A stretch of DNA of 30,263 nt from Eggerthellaceae bacterium UBA5808. GTDB taxonomy: Bacteria > Actinomycetota > Coriobacteriia > Coriobacteriales > Eggerthellaceae. The notes below the pieces were generated by a model. It worked only from the letters and a program-made list of their open reading frames with translations. It was not told where the DNA came from and ran no database searches. The position numbers and the translations under genes are program-made. Positions 16,730 through 25,232 of the stretch are shown here, in pieces; within the stretch, counting starts at the first letter, position 1, and each line of letters starts with the position of its first letter. The stretch is from assembly GCA_002417975.1 (NCBI GenBank), contig DIDE01000020.1:1-30263 (forward strand), read 5' to 3'.

Positions 16730-17707
16730 TTATTGTTCTTCTTTGCCATTAGAGGAAGACTGGGATTCCGACGATACCTTGTAACTACCTTCTTCGATAC
16801 CATCAGCAAGCGCAAAATCCTCAGGTGACGGACTATCGCCAGATGAGACAATAGAATCAAGAGTGGAAGGATGCTCAGTGCTCACCTGTTTAAGCTGTTG
16901 TTTGCGCCACGTACTCAAATTATAACGGTAGACATTACGGTTGTAAGCCATCTGGATAAGCTCAAGGATAAAGGCAAAAAGCATCGCAAAGTAGACCATC
17001 AATTTTTCGGCATGCATGCCAAGCATTTCAACACCAGAGTTGATGCCAAGTCCATCAAGCGCAAGAAGAATACCAATGGCGCTAATAAAGACCAACGCAA
17101 GAATTTTCATTTCGGTATGACGATTAATGAAATCAGAAACTTGATCAATAAAAATCATCATTAGGAAAATGGCAATCATAACAGCAAGGATCATAACGAT
17201 AAGATGTTCCGCTAAGCCAACAGCCGTAATAACCGAATCAATCGAGAAAACAATATCCATGATCATAATAGTGCCAACAGCCTGAGGAAGCCCAATCATA
17301 TGAGCCTTCTTATGCTCAACTGAACCCTTATCAGCTTTAAGTTCGGTGAGATTCATAACACCATGCAGTTCCGAAATACCCTTATAGATAAGGTATGCAC
17401 CGCCAAGAAATAAGACAAGATCGCGAACAGCAAATCCATGCGACCAAAAACCAAGATCAATCGTAAAAAGCGGATTTGTCATGTGAACCAAATAGGACGC
17501 GAAACAAAGAAAAAGAATGCGCATAAACAGCGCGCCCAGCAAACCTAAGCGACGACCTATATGTTGCTTATCTTTAGGAAGACGATTTGTCGTAATTGCA
17601 ATAAAAACGATATTGTCAACGCCAAGAACGATTTCAAGAAACAAAAGCGTAACGAGACTAATCCACGCCTCTGCGGTGGCGAAAATCGAAAGATCAAACA
17701 TAGGCAA
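16730..17707 (-). CDS. TerC family integral membrane protein
   Basis: The protein of 325 residues has about seven or more membrane segments, with the TerC signatures FLEIVLGVDNIVFIAI (D31) near the N-terminus and MIMDIVFSIDSVITAVG in the middle. TerC/Alx-type proteins are linked to manganese efflux, to metal loading of exported proteins, and in some bacteria to tellurite tolerance. The C-terminal 60 residues form a charged, Ser-rich cytoplasmic tail. A GAGGAG motif lies seven bases before a TTG (17707) and 13 before an ATG (17701), so TTG is preferred by spacing. I saw no yybP-ykoY manganese riboswitch in the 249 bases upstream. Confidence 0.9.
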   Translation of the reverse strand: MPMFDLSIFATAEAWISLVTLLFLEIVLGVDNIVFIAITTNRLPKDKQHIGRRLGLLGALFMRILFLCFASYLVHMTNPLFTIDLGFWSHGFAVRDLVLFLGGAYLIYKGISELHGVMNLTELKADKGSVEHKKAHMIGLPQAVGTIMIMDIVFSIDSVITAVGLAEHLIVMILAVMIAIFLMMIFIDQVSDFINRHTEMKILALVFISAIGILLALDGLGINSGVEMLGMHAEKLMVYFAMLFAFILELIQMAYNRNVYRYNLSTWRKQQLKQVSTEHPSTLDSIVSSGDSPSPEDFALADGIEEGSYKVSSESQSSSNGKEEQ

Positions 17708-17925
17708 TCAAAGACTCCTCGATCGATGAGCTACGCTAACAGAACCACGTCCATCATCGTAACGTCTAAAAATACAAAGCAACAACTATAGCATCTTCGC
17801 TCAATGTGCATCATCTCTTCGTGCTCTGTCAAGCAAAATGTTACGCGTAAAGCAAAAGAAGCATCCTCAAAAAGCGCCTGTCATTAAGACATATCCACAC
17901 CAATAGATTCAGCTCGTACACACAA

Positions 17926-17934
17926 TGGTATAAT
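17926..17934 (+). promoter_or_regulatory. Extended -10 promoter of the membrane protein gene
   Basis: TGG followed by a perfect TATAAT (17929-17934) lies 28 bases before the ATG at 17963. No good -35 is visible, which is usual for extended -10 promoters. Confidence 0.6.
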
Positions 17935-17962
17935 AGCTGCACAACAGATATCAGGAGTGTTC

Positions 17963-18733
17963 ATGGCAAAACATGTTAAAACGACATCTACGCATGTCGA
18001 TACTGGCTCAATTCGCTATATGAACGGCTCATGTCTTAACCGTCCGCTGGATCTACCAACAGGCAAACGACCAGTCGTTATTATCTTTGCCGTATTAGCT
18101 CTTATCATCGGTATTTATTTATCAGTGACATTAGTAGATTCGCTCGTAAATGGAAAATCGAAAGAAATCTCATCTGTTGAGCAAATCATATCTCAACCTG
18201 TTACGCAAAATATCCCTGCATTAACATCATTTATGCCTCTCGATGACACAACGATAGATGCAGATCTGCAGACATATGGTTCTATTCTCGATATTGAATC
18301 AATAACGCATGCAAAAGATACGACGATTGATTCAATCAAGCTTTCATCGCAAATGCCACTCACGGATGCAATCACACTCTACACAAAAGGTCTTACCAAT
18401 ATTTCCAGTACCGATGCAGCACGGTTTCTTAACGGCTCCTGGCGTCTCGTTGTAGCACGCAACGGAGCAGTCGATATGAAGCTAAAATATGCTGACTTCA
18501 ATTCAAATACTGCAGACACAGCAATAAGCACAGCAATGCAAAGCCAAGGTTTTACTGCAGCGGAGGTCACTTCATCAGGTACCGATTCCTCAAATAATAC
18601 GTACAAGACAGGAACGACCATCGTCGACGACGAAACCTATACATGGCAAATTTACGTCTGTCCCCTTTCGGACATTTATAAGGTCGATGGATTTCCTGAC
18701 ACTGCACAGTATGTCGGAATTCACCTCACCTAA
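17963..18733 (+). CDS. Single-pass membrane protein of unknown function
   Basis: I do not recognise this 256-residue protein. The ATG has CAGGAG five bases upstream. A basic N-terminal stretch of about 36 residues is followed by one membrane segment (about 37-59), giving a probable N-in topology with about 195 residues outside. The outer domain is rich in Thr, Ser, Asp and Ile and has few Cys. It has no lipobox. It reads as a folded domain ending FPDTAQYVGIHLT. The gene stands alone with its own promoter between terC and the alcohol dehydrogenase gene, so context gives no function. Confidence 0.8.
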   Translation: MAKHVKTTSTHVDTGSIRYMNGSCLNRPLDLPTGKRPVVIIFAVLALIIGIYLSVTLVDSLVNGKSKEISSVEQIISQPVTQNIPALTSFMPLDDTTIDADLQTYGSILDIESITHAKDTTIDSIKLSSQMPLTDAITLYTKGLTNISSTDAARFLNGSWRLVVARNGAVDMKLKYADFNSNTADTAISTAMQSQGFTAAEVTSSGTDSSNNTYKTGTTIVDDETYTWQIYVCPLSDIYKVDGFPDTAQYVGIHLT

Positions 18734-18912
18734 TATCTATAGAGCTACAACAATTTAGACAAAGCGATCATACATCCCACTTTACTACTATGAAATTGCC
18801 TACCCTATGCGGTGCATACACACTGCAATACGTCGTTATTACTACCGCTTCGCCGTAGGCGCCCCACCCTACTTTTCTACGAAACCCCCGCAATCAGAGG
18901 AGGAGTTCCGCC

Positions 18913-19971
18913 ATGAAGGGATTTGCAATGCTTGGGATCGGCAAAACGGGATGGATCGAAAAAGAACGACCACACTGCGGTGACTACGATGCTTTAGTCA
19001 CACCGTTAGCCGTTTCACCCTGTACATCAGACATTCATACTGTTTGGGAAGGAGCAATCGGAGAGCGCAACGACATGATTCTTGGTCATGAAGCAACTGG
19101 AACAGTGATAGAAACAGGCAAAGAGGTTAAAGATTTTCACGTTGGTGATCGTGTTATTGTTTCTGCTATTACTCCTGATTGGGGATCACTCGAAGCACAA
19201 GCAGGATATCCGATGCACTCAGGCGGCATGCTCGCAGGATGGAAGTTTTCAAACATCAAAGATGGTGTATTTGCTGATGTGTTTCATGTAAATGAAGCAG
19301 ATGCGAATCTAGCATTAATACCCAAAGGTATGAGTCTTGAATCAGCAACTATGTTATGCGATATGGTTCCAACAGGATTCCATGGAGCTGAACTTGCCAA
19401 TATTGCGTTTGGAGACACCGTGTGCGTTATTGGCATAGGCCCGGTCGGCCTCATGGCAGTACAAGCATCAACAATGCGCGGAGCATCGCAAGTAATAGCT
19501 ATTGGAAGCCGTCCTATTTGTGTTGAATGTGCCCAAAAACTTGGCGCAACAGACATCATCGATTATCACAACGGACCAATTGACGAACAGGTACTAGCAT
19601 TAACAAAGGGCAAAGGTGTCGACCGCGTTATCGTCGCAGGCGGTGATCGTACTATCTTCATTGCTGCAATTACTATGCTCAAGCCGGGCGGATGCGTAGG
19701 CAACGTCAACTATTTTGGAAACGGAGAGACACTTGAGGTGCCTCGTATAGCCTGGGGATGCGGAATGGCGCATAAACGTATTGAAGGCGGTTTAATGCCT
19801 GGAGGACGGCTTAGAACAGAAAAACTTGCATCACTCGTAAATATTGGACGATTCGATCCCGCATGTCTTATTACTCATACGTTCCATGGGAAAGAACATA
19901 TCAACGATGCGCTGCTGCTTATGAAAGATAAACCACAAGATCTTATTAAGCCACTCGTAATCTTGAATTAA
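18913..19971 (+). CDS. NADP-dependent zinc secondary alcohol dehydrogenase (isopropanol dehydrogenase type)
   Basis: The protein of 352 residues closely follows the Thermoanaerobacter brockii and Clostridium beijerinckii secondary alcohol dehydrogenases. It interconverts secondary alcohols and ketones. The catalytic zinc ligands C37, H59 and D150 are all present, as is CTSDIHTV and the GIGPVGL nucleotide fold. The NADP-specifying residues G198, S199, R200 and Y218 are conserved, so NADPH rather than NADH is expected. The ATG has a strong AGAGGAGGAG upstream. It is monocistronic, with two hairpins downstream. The real substrate in this organism is not known. Confidence 0.93.
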   Translation: MKGFAMLGIGKTGWIEKERPHCGDYDALVTPLAVSPCTSDIHTVWEGAIGERNDMILGHEATGTVIETGKEVKDFHVGDRVIVSAITPDWGSLEAQAGYPMHSGGMLAGWKFSNIKDGVFADVFHVNEADANLALIPKGMSLESATMLCDMVPTGFHGAELANIAFGDTVCVIGIGPVGLMAVQASTMRGASQVIAIGSRPICVECAQKLGATDIIDYHNGPIDEQVLALTKGKGVDRVIVAGGDRTIFIAAITMLKPGGCVGNVNYFGNGETLEVPRIAWGCGMAHKRIEGGLMPGGRLRTEKLASLVNIGRFDPACLITHTFHGKEHINDALLLMKDKPQDLIKPLVILN

Positions 19972-20016
19972 TTTGATACATAAGCATAGATAAAAGACAG
20001 CGCTTTACAAACTCTT

Positions 20017-20050
20017 CTTGGGATCTTCTTTTGTACAAGAAGATCCCAAG
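20017..20050. terminator. 14-bp perfect hairpin after the alcohol dehydrogenase gene
   Basis: Arms CTTGGGATCTTCTT (20017-20030) and AAGAAGATCCCAAG (20037-20050) around a six-base loop. No T-run follows directly, so it may act with the next hairpin or protect the transcript end. Confidence 0.65.
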
Positions 20051-20066
20051 CTATTGTCTAAATAGT

Positions 20067-20110
20067 AAGTAGGGATGCATTACACAACAATGCATCCCTA
20101 CTTCTTTTTT
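20067..20110 (+). terminator. Intrinsic terminator after the alcohol dehydrogenase gene
   Basis: Arms AAGTAGGGATGCAT (20067-20080) and ATGCATCCCTACTT (20090-20103) are perfect complements and are followed by CTTTTTT on the plus strand. On the minus strand it lies about 60 bases after the fdhF stop and may also stop that operon. Confidence 0.9.
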
Positions 20111-20169
20111 GCATGTCAGCATAGTACTTACTAGCACAACATACGCATATCAGCACCAATTAAAAGTAC

Positions 20170-22380
20170 CTATACCATTGCAGGAACAGGTTCTTTAACA
20201 GCTGCACTCTCTAGCGCAGGAACTTTATCTTGAGGAGCAGCATCCTGTGCGAGGGCCTGTTTCATGTCATGATACAAGGATTGCACACTCTTCTCAGCCC
20301 AAATCTGATCATCAATCGCCGTAACTTGACAAGCGCTATGCTTGTCTTCAGGCGTTCCTGAGAGCGGATCAACTTGATGCATCGTTAGCATGTTGCACTT
20401 ACCAATCCACCATTGATACGTCATATATACCGAGCCCTTATTCACGCGGTCATTAATCGAAGCACGAGAGAACACTTTACCTCGACGAGACGATACATAA
20501 ACAATTTCACCATCTTTAATACCGCGCGCCTCTGCGTCAAGTGGATTAATCGTTACGAGACCTGGCTCATCAGCAAGCATGCTTAATACCGAGCAATTGC
20601 CTGTCATGGATCGACATGAATAATGTCCGACTTCCCTGACCGTACACAGGACAAGAGGATACGACGTATCAGGCATTTCGGTAGGCTTAACAAATTCATG
20701 CGCCATTAAGATTGCCTTATGGTCTGGCGTATTAAATTTACCACCTAGATACATAGTAGCTGTACCATTCGAATCGTCTGTTGGAATCGGCCATTGAGCA
20801 TAGCCAACACCATCCATCTTTTCATACGTTGCACCATAGAAATTCGGGCATAGTGAACGCATCTCATCCCATATTTCTTTTGTGTTGTCATAATGCATTG
20901 GATAACCCATACGCGTCGAAAGATCGCTAAAGATTTCCCAATCGTGGCGACACTCCCCTTTAGGAGGAACAGCTGCTGTAAAGCGCTGGAACGTACGATC
21001 AGAGGCACTGAATACGCCATCATGCTCACCCCATGACGTGCCAGGCAACACAATATCCGCTAATGCCGTCGTTTGTGTCATAAAGATATCTTGGCTAATG
21101 AGTAAATCGAGATTCTCAAGCGTTTCACGCATGTCAGCAGAATCAGGCTCGGTCTGCAGAGGATCTTCTCCAAAGTTATAAAATGCGTGAATTTTTCCGG
21201 ACTTTACGCCACCAGGAAGATCAGTAAGTTTAAATCCCTCTTCACCTGGTAGTGTGCCTTCGCTGAGGCTCCAAGCTTTTTCAAACTTTTGACGCACTTT
21301 AGGATCAGCAACTTTTTGATAGCCCGGGAATAAGCTTGGCCACATGCCCATATCACAAGAACCCTGGACATTGTTCTGACCACGGACAGGAGCAACACCC
21401 GCATGATCACGCGCAATTTGATGGGTAATGCAAGCAATAGCAGCAATGGTATGAACAGCTTTAACACCCTGTACTTGCTGCGTTACACCCATACCCCAAC
21501 CAACGATAGACGTATCGGCTTTTGCATACATACGCGCTGCTTGACGCATCGTTTCTGGATCAATGCCAGTAACATCTTCAACCGATTCAGGCGTGTATTT
21601 TTTGATAACGTTCCACCACTCATCAAACCCAGTAGTGTGTGCATCGATGAACTCTTTATCAATGAGATTTTCATTTACAAGGATATTCGCAAATGCATTA
21701 AGAAATGCAACATTGCAGCCATTCTTAATTTGCATGTAAATATCCGCTATACGCGCCGATTCAGTAATGCGAGGATCAGCAACAATAATCTTGGCCCCTC
21801 GTTCCTTCGCTTTAACGATGCGCGATGCAACAATAGGATGCGAGACGCTGGGGTTATAACCAAATAAGAAGATGCAATCGGCTTCCTCCATTTGAGGAAT
21901 TGACACGCTCATAGCCCCACTACCAAGCGTATCCATAAGTCCGATAACCGAAGGACCATGGCATGTTCGTGCACAATTATCAATATTATTAGTTCCAACG
22001 CATGCACGCGTAAACTTCTGCATAACGTAATTTGCTTCATTACCTGGTCCACGAGAAGATCCAGTCAGCATAATAGAATCAGGACCATATTTTTCTTTAA
22101 TCTGGGTTAAACGCTCGGTTGCAAAATCGAGAGCCTCATCCCACGTCACACGCTTAAGCTCATCACCTTTATGACGACGAATCATTGGATGATATAAACG
22201 CGGCGTTAGAATCTTTGTATCGTTGATAAAGTCAAATCCATATTTACCCTTAAGACACAGTTCACCTTGATTTGTAACACCGTCTAATGGCTCGGTTCCA
22301 ACAACTTGGCCGTTTTCAACTAACAGATTAAATTTGCACCCTGCACCACAATAGGGACATACAACATAATGTTTTTCCAT
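20170..22380 (-). CDS. fdhF: Molybdopterin formate dehydrogenase catalytic subunit, FdhF type, Cys form
   Basis: This 736-residue molybdo- or tungstoenzyme oxidises formate to CO2. An N-terminal [4Fe-4S] cluster uses C8, C11, C15 and C42 (CPYCGAGC...ELCLKGKYG). The bis-MGD domains follow, with NCARTCHGPSV holding C140 and H141, the positions of Sec140 and His141 in E. coli FDH-H; C140 is encoded by TGC, so no selenocysteine machinery is needed. RGQNNVQGSCDMG and the C-terminal MGD-binding PLDAEARGI region are present. No twin-arginine signal is seen, so it is cytosolic. Length is close to FDH-H (715), with an Ala/Pro-rich tail. It follows the HydN-like gene by 16 bases with AAGGTGATC upstream. 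Other cytosolic oxidoreductases of the family are possible, but the Cys-His pair and FDH-H alignment favour formate. Confidence 0.9.
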   Translation of the reverse strand: MEKHYVVCPYCGAGCKFNLLVENGQVVGTEPLDGVTNQGELCLKGKYGFDFINDTKILTPRLYHPMIRRHKGDELKRVTWDEALDFATERLTQIKEKYGPDSIMLTGSSRGPGNEANYVMQKFTRACVGTNNIDNCARTCHGPSVIGLMDTLGSGAMSVSIPQMEEADCIFLFGYNPSVSHPIVASRIVKAKERGAKIIVADPRITESARIADIYMQIKNGCNVAFLNAFANILVNENLIDKEFIDAHTTGFDEWWNVIKKYTPESVEDVTGIDPETMRQAARMYAKADTSIVGWGMGVTQQVQGVKAVHTIAAIACITHQIARDHAGVAPVRGQNNVQGSCDMGMWPSLFPGYQKVADPKVRQKFEKAWSLSEGTLPGEEGFKLTDLPGGVKSGKIHAFYNFGEDPLQTEPDSADMRETLENLDLLISQDIFMTQTTALADIVLPGTSWGEHDGVFSASDRTFQRFTAAVPPKGECRHDWEIFSDLSTRMGYPMHYDNTKEIWDEMRSLCPNFYGATYEKMDGVGYAQWPIPTDDSNGTATMYLGGKFNTPDHKAILMAHEFVKPTEMPDTSYPLVLCTVREVGHYSCRSMTGNCSVLSMLADEPGLVTINPLDAEARGIKDGEIVYVSSRRGKVFSRASINDRVNKGSVYMTYQWWIGKCNMLTMHQVDPLSGTPEDKHSACQVTAIDDQIWAEKSVQSLYHDMKQALAQDAAPQDKVPALESAAVKEPVPAMV

Positions 22381-22396
22381 ATTTGATCACCTTACA

Positions 22397-22948
22397 TTAA
22401 GCGATAGTTGCAGTAAGAGGCACACTAGAGATTGATTCTTCGGCCTGGGCTGCCTCTACACGTTTACGTTTTAAATTGTCTGTACGAACTTCACGATCGA
22501 CGAGATGAAGAGAATTAGTAGGACATGCTTCAATACAGCATGGTCCTTCTGGACGATCTGCGCATAAATCGCATTTCACTGGGAATGGCTGAGGTGCAGT
22601 AGAAACATTGATTGAGCCAAGCGAAACTTGATTGCTCCGCGATTTAATTTCGACAGCTCCAAAGGGACAAGCCATCTCGCAGCTTTTGCATCCAATACAA
22701 CGCTCAGCGCTAACCGCAACACGCCCACCATCAAAATACAAAGCACCAACAGGGCACGAAGCAACGCATGGCGCATCGTCGCAATGATGGCATAAAATAG
22801 GTGCAGAGACTGTTACGGTCTGAACAAGATTTAACCGCGGAAGCGGGATATCATTTTTATTAAAGTGTTTAACAAGACATGCTGCCATACATGTTTTACA
22901 TCCAATGCATGTCCCTGGATCAGCAAGCACAAATTTATTTTCTAGCAT
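22397..22948 (-). CDS. hydN: HydN/HycB-like four-cluster [4Fe-4S] ferredoxin subunit
   Basis: The protein of 183 residues has sixteen cluster-ligand cysteines in four groups: C14/17/20/24, C53/56/61/65, C84/87/90/94 and C126/129/(137 or 138)/142. The spacing and flanking residues strongly resemble E. coli HydN and HycB, which carry electrons from formate dehydrogenase H. With fdhF directly downstream, it would accept electrons from formate oxidation and pass them to a soluble partner; no hydrogenase or NAD(P)-reducing subunit is in the window, so the acceptor is unknown. The ATG has AGGAG four bases upstream. A charged tail of about 30 residues follows the last cluster. Confidence 0.9.
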   Translation of the reverse strand: MLENKFVLADPGTCIGCKTCMAACLVKHFNKNDIPLPRLNLVQTVTVSAPILCHHCDDAPCVASCPVGALYFDGGRVAVSAERCIGCKSCEMACPFGAVEIKSRSNQVSLGSINVSTAPQPFPVKCDLCADRPEGPCCIEACPTNSLHLVDREVRTDNLKRKRVEAAQAEESISSVPLTATIA

Positions 22949-22988
22949 GATTCTCCTCAGATACTCATCTCAATGAACGCATTCAACA

Positions 22989-23017
22989 CTGTTTGCGATA
23001 AAAATCACGCCAAACAG
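22989..23017. promoter_or_regulatory. Inverted repeat upstream of hydN-fdhF, possible operator
   Basis: CTGTTTG (22989-22995) and CAAACAG (23011-23017) are separated by 15 bases that are themselves partly symmetric (GCGAT...ATCACGC). It lies about 40 bases before the hydN start. It does not match the FNR consensus; the regulator is unknown. Confidence 0.4.
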
Positions 23018-23739
23018 CTGAGCTCATCAAAGAGCAAAAGCGAACAGTATTTTTTTGCATATGTGTACCCTGCAGGAAACGAAGGACTCTTTAACGAACA
23101 TCACAAGCCCACTGAGAATCAGCGGCAGAAATGGCTTGACCATTGACGTTCATGAATTCTTCATTCGGAACAAGCCAAATTTAAAGCAAAGCGAAAAACC
23201 TTGTCAACCCGATCGTTTATACTCTTTTGTGAATAGTTTACGGCGTTGTACAGAGGTTATAGCAATCATTAACTCCCTTCATAAACAACAAGCGAATTGT
23301 TTAAGTAAGTAAGGAAGCAATCTGCGCGTATAACGTATGTGATTCAGAATGTAGACACTCACAAAAAGAGGACCTACTAATCTGATTAAGCGTGACCGCA
23401 AAGTGGACATAGAAAGCGCATTTATTTACAAAAAAACAAAAAGAAATAAATAGCAAGATTATTTAAATAAAGTTCGAATAAAAAAATTATTAGATCAATT
23501 ACTATCCCAAACTTTTTATGCGAAATAACGTCCTATCACACAACCTGCACAATGCTCTGAACAAAAAAATGTATACACGAAATAGCGAAGATGCCCTTTA
23601 CCTTTACATTGATGTAGTAGCAAATAAGACATGAAACTGAAGTGTTAGCAAACGTGTAGCATAATTCGAATCCTAATACAATCTTAATACGAAATTAATA
23701 GATTTATTGTCATCACGTATCTATACTGATGCCATCAAA

Positions 23740-23773
23740 TTCGGATATCTCATAAATAATAAAGAGATACGAA
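23740..23773. promoter_or_regulatory. Inverted repeat in the gadB leader
   Basis: TTCGGATATCTC (23740-23751) and GAGATACGAA (23764-23773) pair over ten bases with a two-base bulge and an A/T loop. It ends about ten bases before the gadB ribosome binding site, so it could be an operator or an mRNA hairpin. Confidence 0.4.
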
Positions 23774-23795
23774 TAGGAAGATTTGGAGGCCCATC

Positions 23796-25169
23796 ATGAA
23801 TGACTACCGTAATCGTATCGAGCTTAATCCAATTTTCTCTCGCCCTGGGGAAGTGGAAACAGCCCCGCTCAATACATTTCCTAAACAATCTATGCTGCCC
23901 GAAACAGCCTACCAAATAGTGCATGATGATTCGATGCTTGACGGAAATTCGCGGCTTAATCTCGCGACCTTCGTCTCGACATGGATGGATGGGTATGCCG
24001 ATAAGCTTTACTCCGAAGCATACGATAAAAATGCAATCGACAAGGATGAGTATCCTCGAACCGCAGCAATGGAAAATCATTGTTGGCATATGCTCGCTGA
24101 CCTTTGGAATGCTCCTGATTCTACAAAGTCAATTGGTTGTTCTACAACCGGATCCTCGGAAGCATGCATGTTGGGAGGTCTTGCCCTTAAACGACGCTGG
24201 CAAGAAAAGCGCCGCGCTGCAGGCAAATCGACTGACAAGCCAAATCTTGTCATGACAAGTGCTGTTCAAGTCTGTTGGGAAAAGTTCTGCGACTACTTTG
24301 ACATCGAAGCACGCTACGTGCCCATCAGCATGGAGCATAAAGTGATGGATGGATACAAACTCGAAGATTACATCGATGAGCATACTATAGGTGTCGTTGT
24401 TATCATGGGCGTAACCTACACGGGAATGTATGAGCCAGTAGCGAAAATTGCAAGAAAGCTTGACGCCATCCAAAAGAGTTGCGGCCTTGATATCCCCATT
24501 CACGTTGATGGAGCCTCTGGAGCTATGATTGCTCCTTTCATTCAGCCTAATCTTATATGGGACTTCCGCGTTGACAGAGTTTCTTCTATCAGCACGTCAG
24601 GGCATAAATATGGTCTTGTATATCCTGGCATTGGATGGGTTGTGTGGCGCGATGCATCGCTCCTACCGGAATCGCTCATCTTTAAAGTAAGCTATCTTGG
24701 CGGAGAGATGCCAACATTCGCACTAAACTTTTCACGCCCAGGAGCTCAAATCCTTTTGCAGTATTGGGCATTTCTTCGTTACGGATTTGAGGGGTACCAA
24801 AACGTACAGCAATCAACTATTGACGTTGCTCGTTATTTGGCACAAGAAATTGCCAGCATGGGACCATTTGAGCTTTGGAATGATGCTTCCGATATCCCCG
24901 TGTTTGCTTGGATGCTCAAAGATAGTCCAGATCGTCTCTGGACTCTGTATGATCTTTCCGACCGTTTACGCATGAAAGGATGGCAAGTTCCTGCTTATCC
25001 CATGCCTACAGACCTTACAGACCTTACCGTTCAGCGCATCGTTGTAAGAAACGGACTCGGGATGAACTTAGCCAATGATCTTCTCGACGATATACGAACC
25101 GAGGTTGCATGGCTCGACAAGAATCATACAGTCGTAACTAAACCAAGCAACGCGGCATTCCATCACTAA
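23796..25169 (+). CDS. gadB: Glutamate decarboxylase
   Basis: This PLP enzyme of 457 residues converts glutamate to GABA and CO2, consuming a cytoplasmic proton. The Schiff-base lysine is K271 in STSGHKYG, with the cofactor-contacting HVDGASG at 236-242 and GCSTTGSSEA at 114-123. Length is close to E. coli GadB (466). The C-terminus ends in two histidines, a position comparable to the pH-sensing His465 of E. coli GadB, which closes the active site at neutral pH. The ATG has TTGGAGG six bases upstream. It is followed by gadC after 63 bases, giving the classic decarboxylase-antiporter acid-resistance pair. Confidence 0.95.
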   Translation: MNDYRNRIELNPIFSRPGEVETAPLNTFPKQSMLPETAYQIVHDDSMLDGNSRLNLATFVSTWMDGYADKLYSEAYDKNAIDKDEYPRTAAMENHCWHMLADLWNAPDSTKSIGCSTTGSSEACMLGGLALKRRWQEKRRAAGKSTDKPNLVMTSAVQVCWEKFCDYFDIEARYVPISMEHKVMDGYKLEDYIDEHTIGVVVIMGVTYTGMYEPVAKIARKLDAIQKSCGLDIPIHVDGASGAMIAPFIQPNLIWDFRVDRVSSISTSGHKYGLVYPGIGWVVWRDASLLPESLIFKVSYLGGEMPTFALNFSRPGAQILLQYWAFLRYGFEGYQNVQQSTIDVARYLAQEIASMGPFELWNDASDIPVFAWMLKDSPDRLWTLYDLSDRLRMKGWQVPAYPMPTDLTDLTVQRIVVRNGLGMNLANDLLDDIRTEVAWLDKNHTVVTKPSNAAFHH

Positions 25170-25232
25170 AGAGAAACCAAAATCGAATAATGCACCATCA
25201 TCTGTCGTGAGCAAAGGAACGTGAGGACTGCT

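Larger units (their letters stand above)
22949..23795. other. 847-base AT-rich divergent intergenic region between hydN and gadB
   Basis: No convincing gene is seen; an 85-codon frame at 23055-23312 lacks a ribosome binding site. The left third holds an interrupted inverted repeat near hydN. The segment 23400-23700 is distinctly A/T-rich and contains ATTTATTT/AAATAAAT arms (23420-23427 and 23444-23451) and the 12-base palindrome TTATTTAAATAA (23459-23470). The right end holds an inverted repeat in the gadB leader. The size suggests layered regulation or a decayed gene. Confidence 0.6.

Noticed and set aside
17708..17930. yybP-ykoY manganese riboswitch upstream of terC
   Set aside because: The conserved paired-loop motifs of that riboswitch class were not seen by eye; a covariance scan would settle it.
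20170..22380. Selenocysteine (in-frame TGA) in the formate dehydrogenase
   Set aside because: The active-site codon is TGC (C140) and the frame has no internal TGA.
23055..23312. 85-codon open frame in the hydN-gadB gap
   Set aside because: No ribosome binding site and composition like the surrounding non-coding DNA; no family resemblance.
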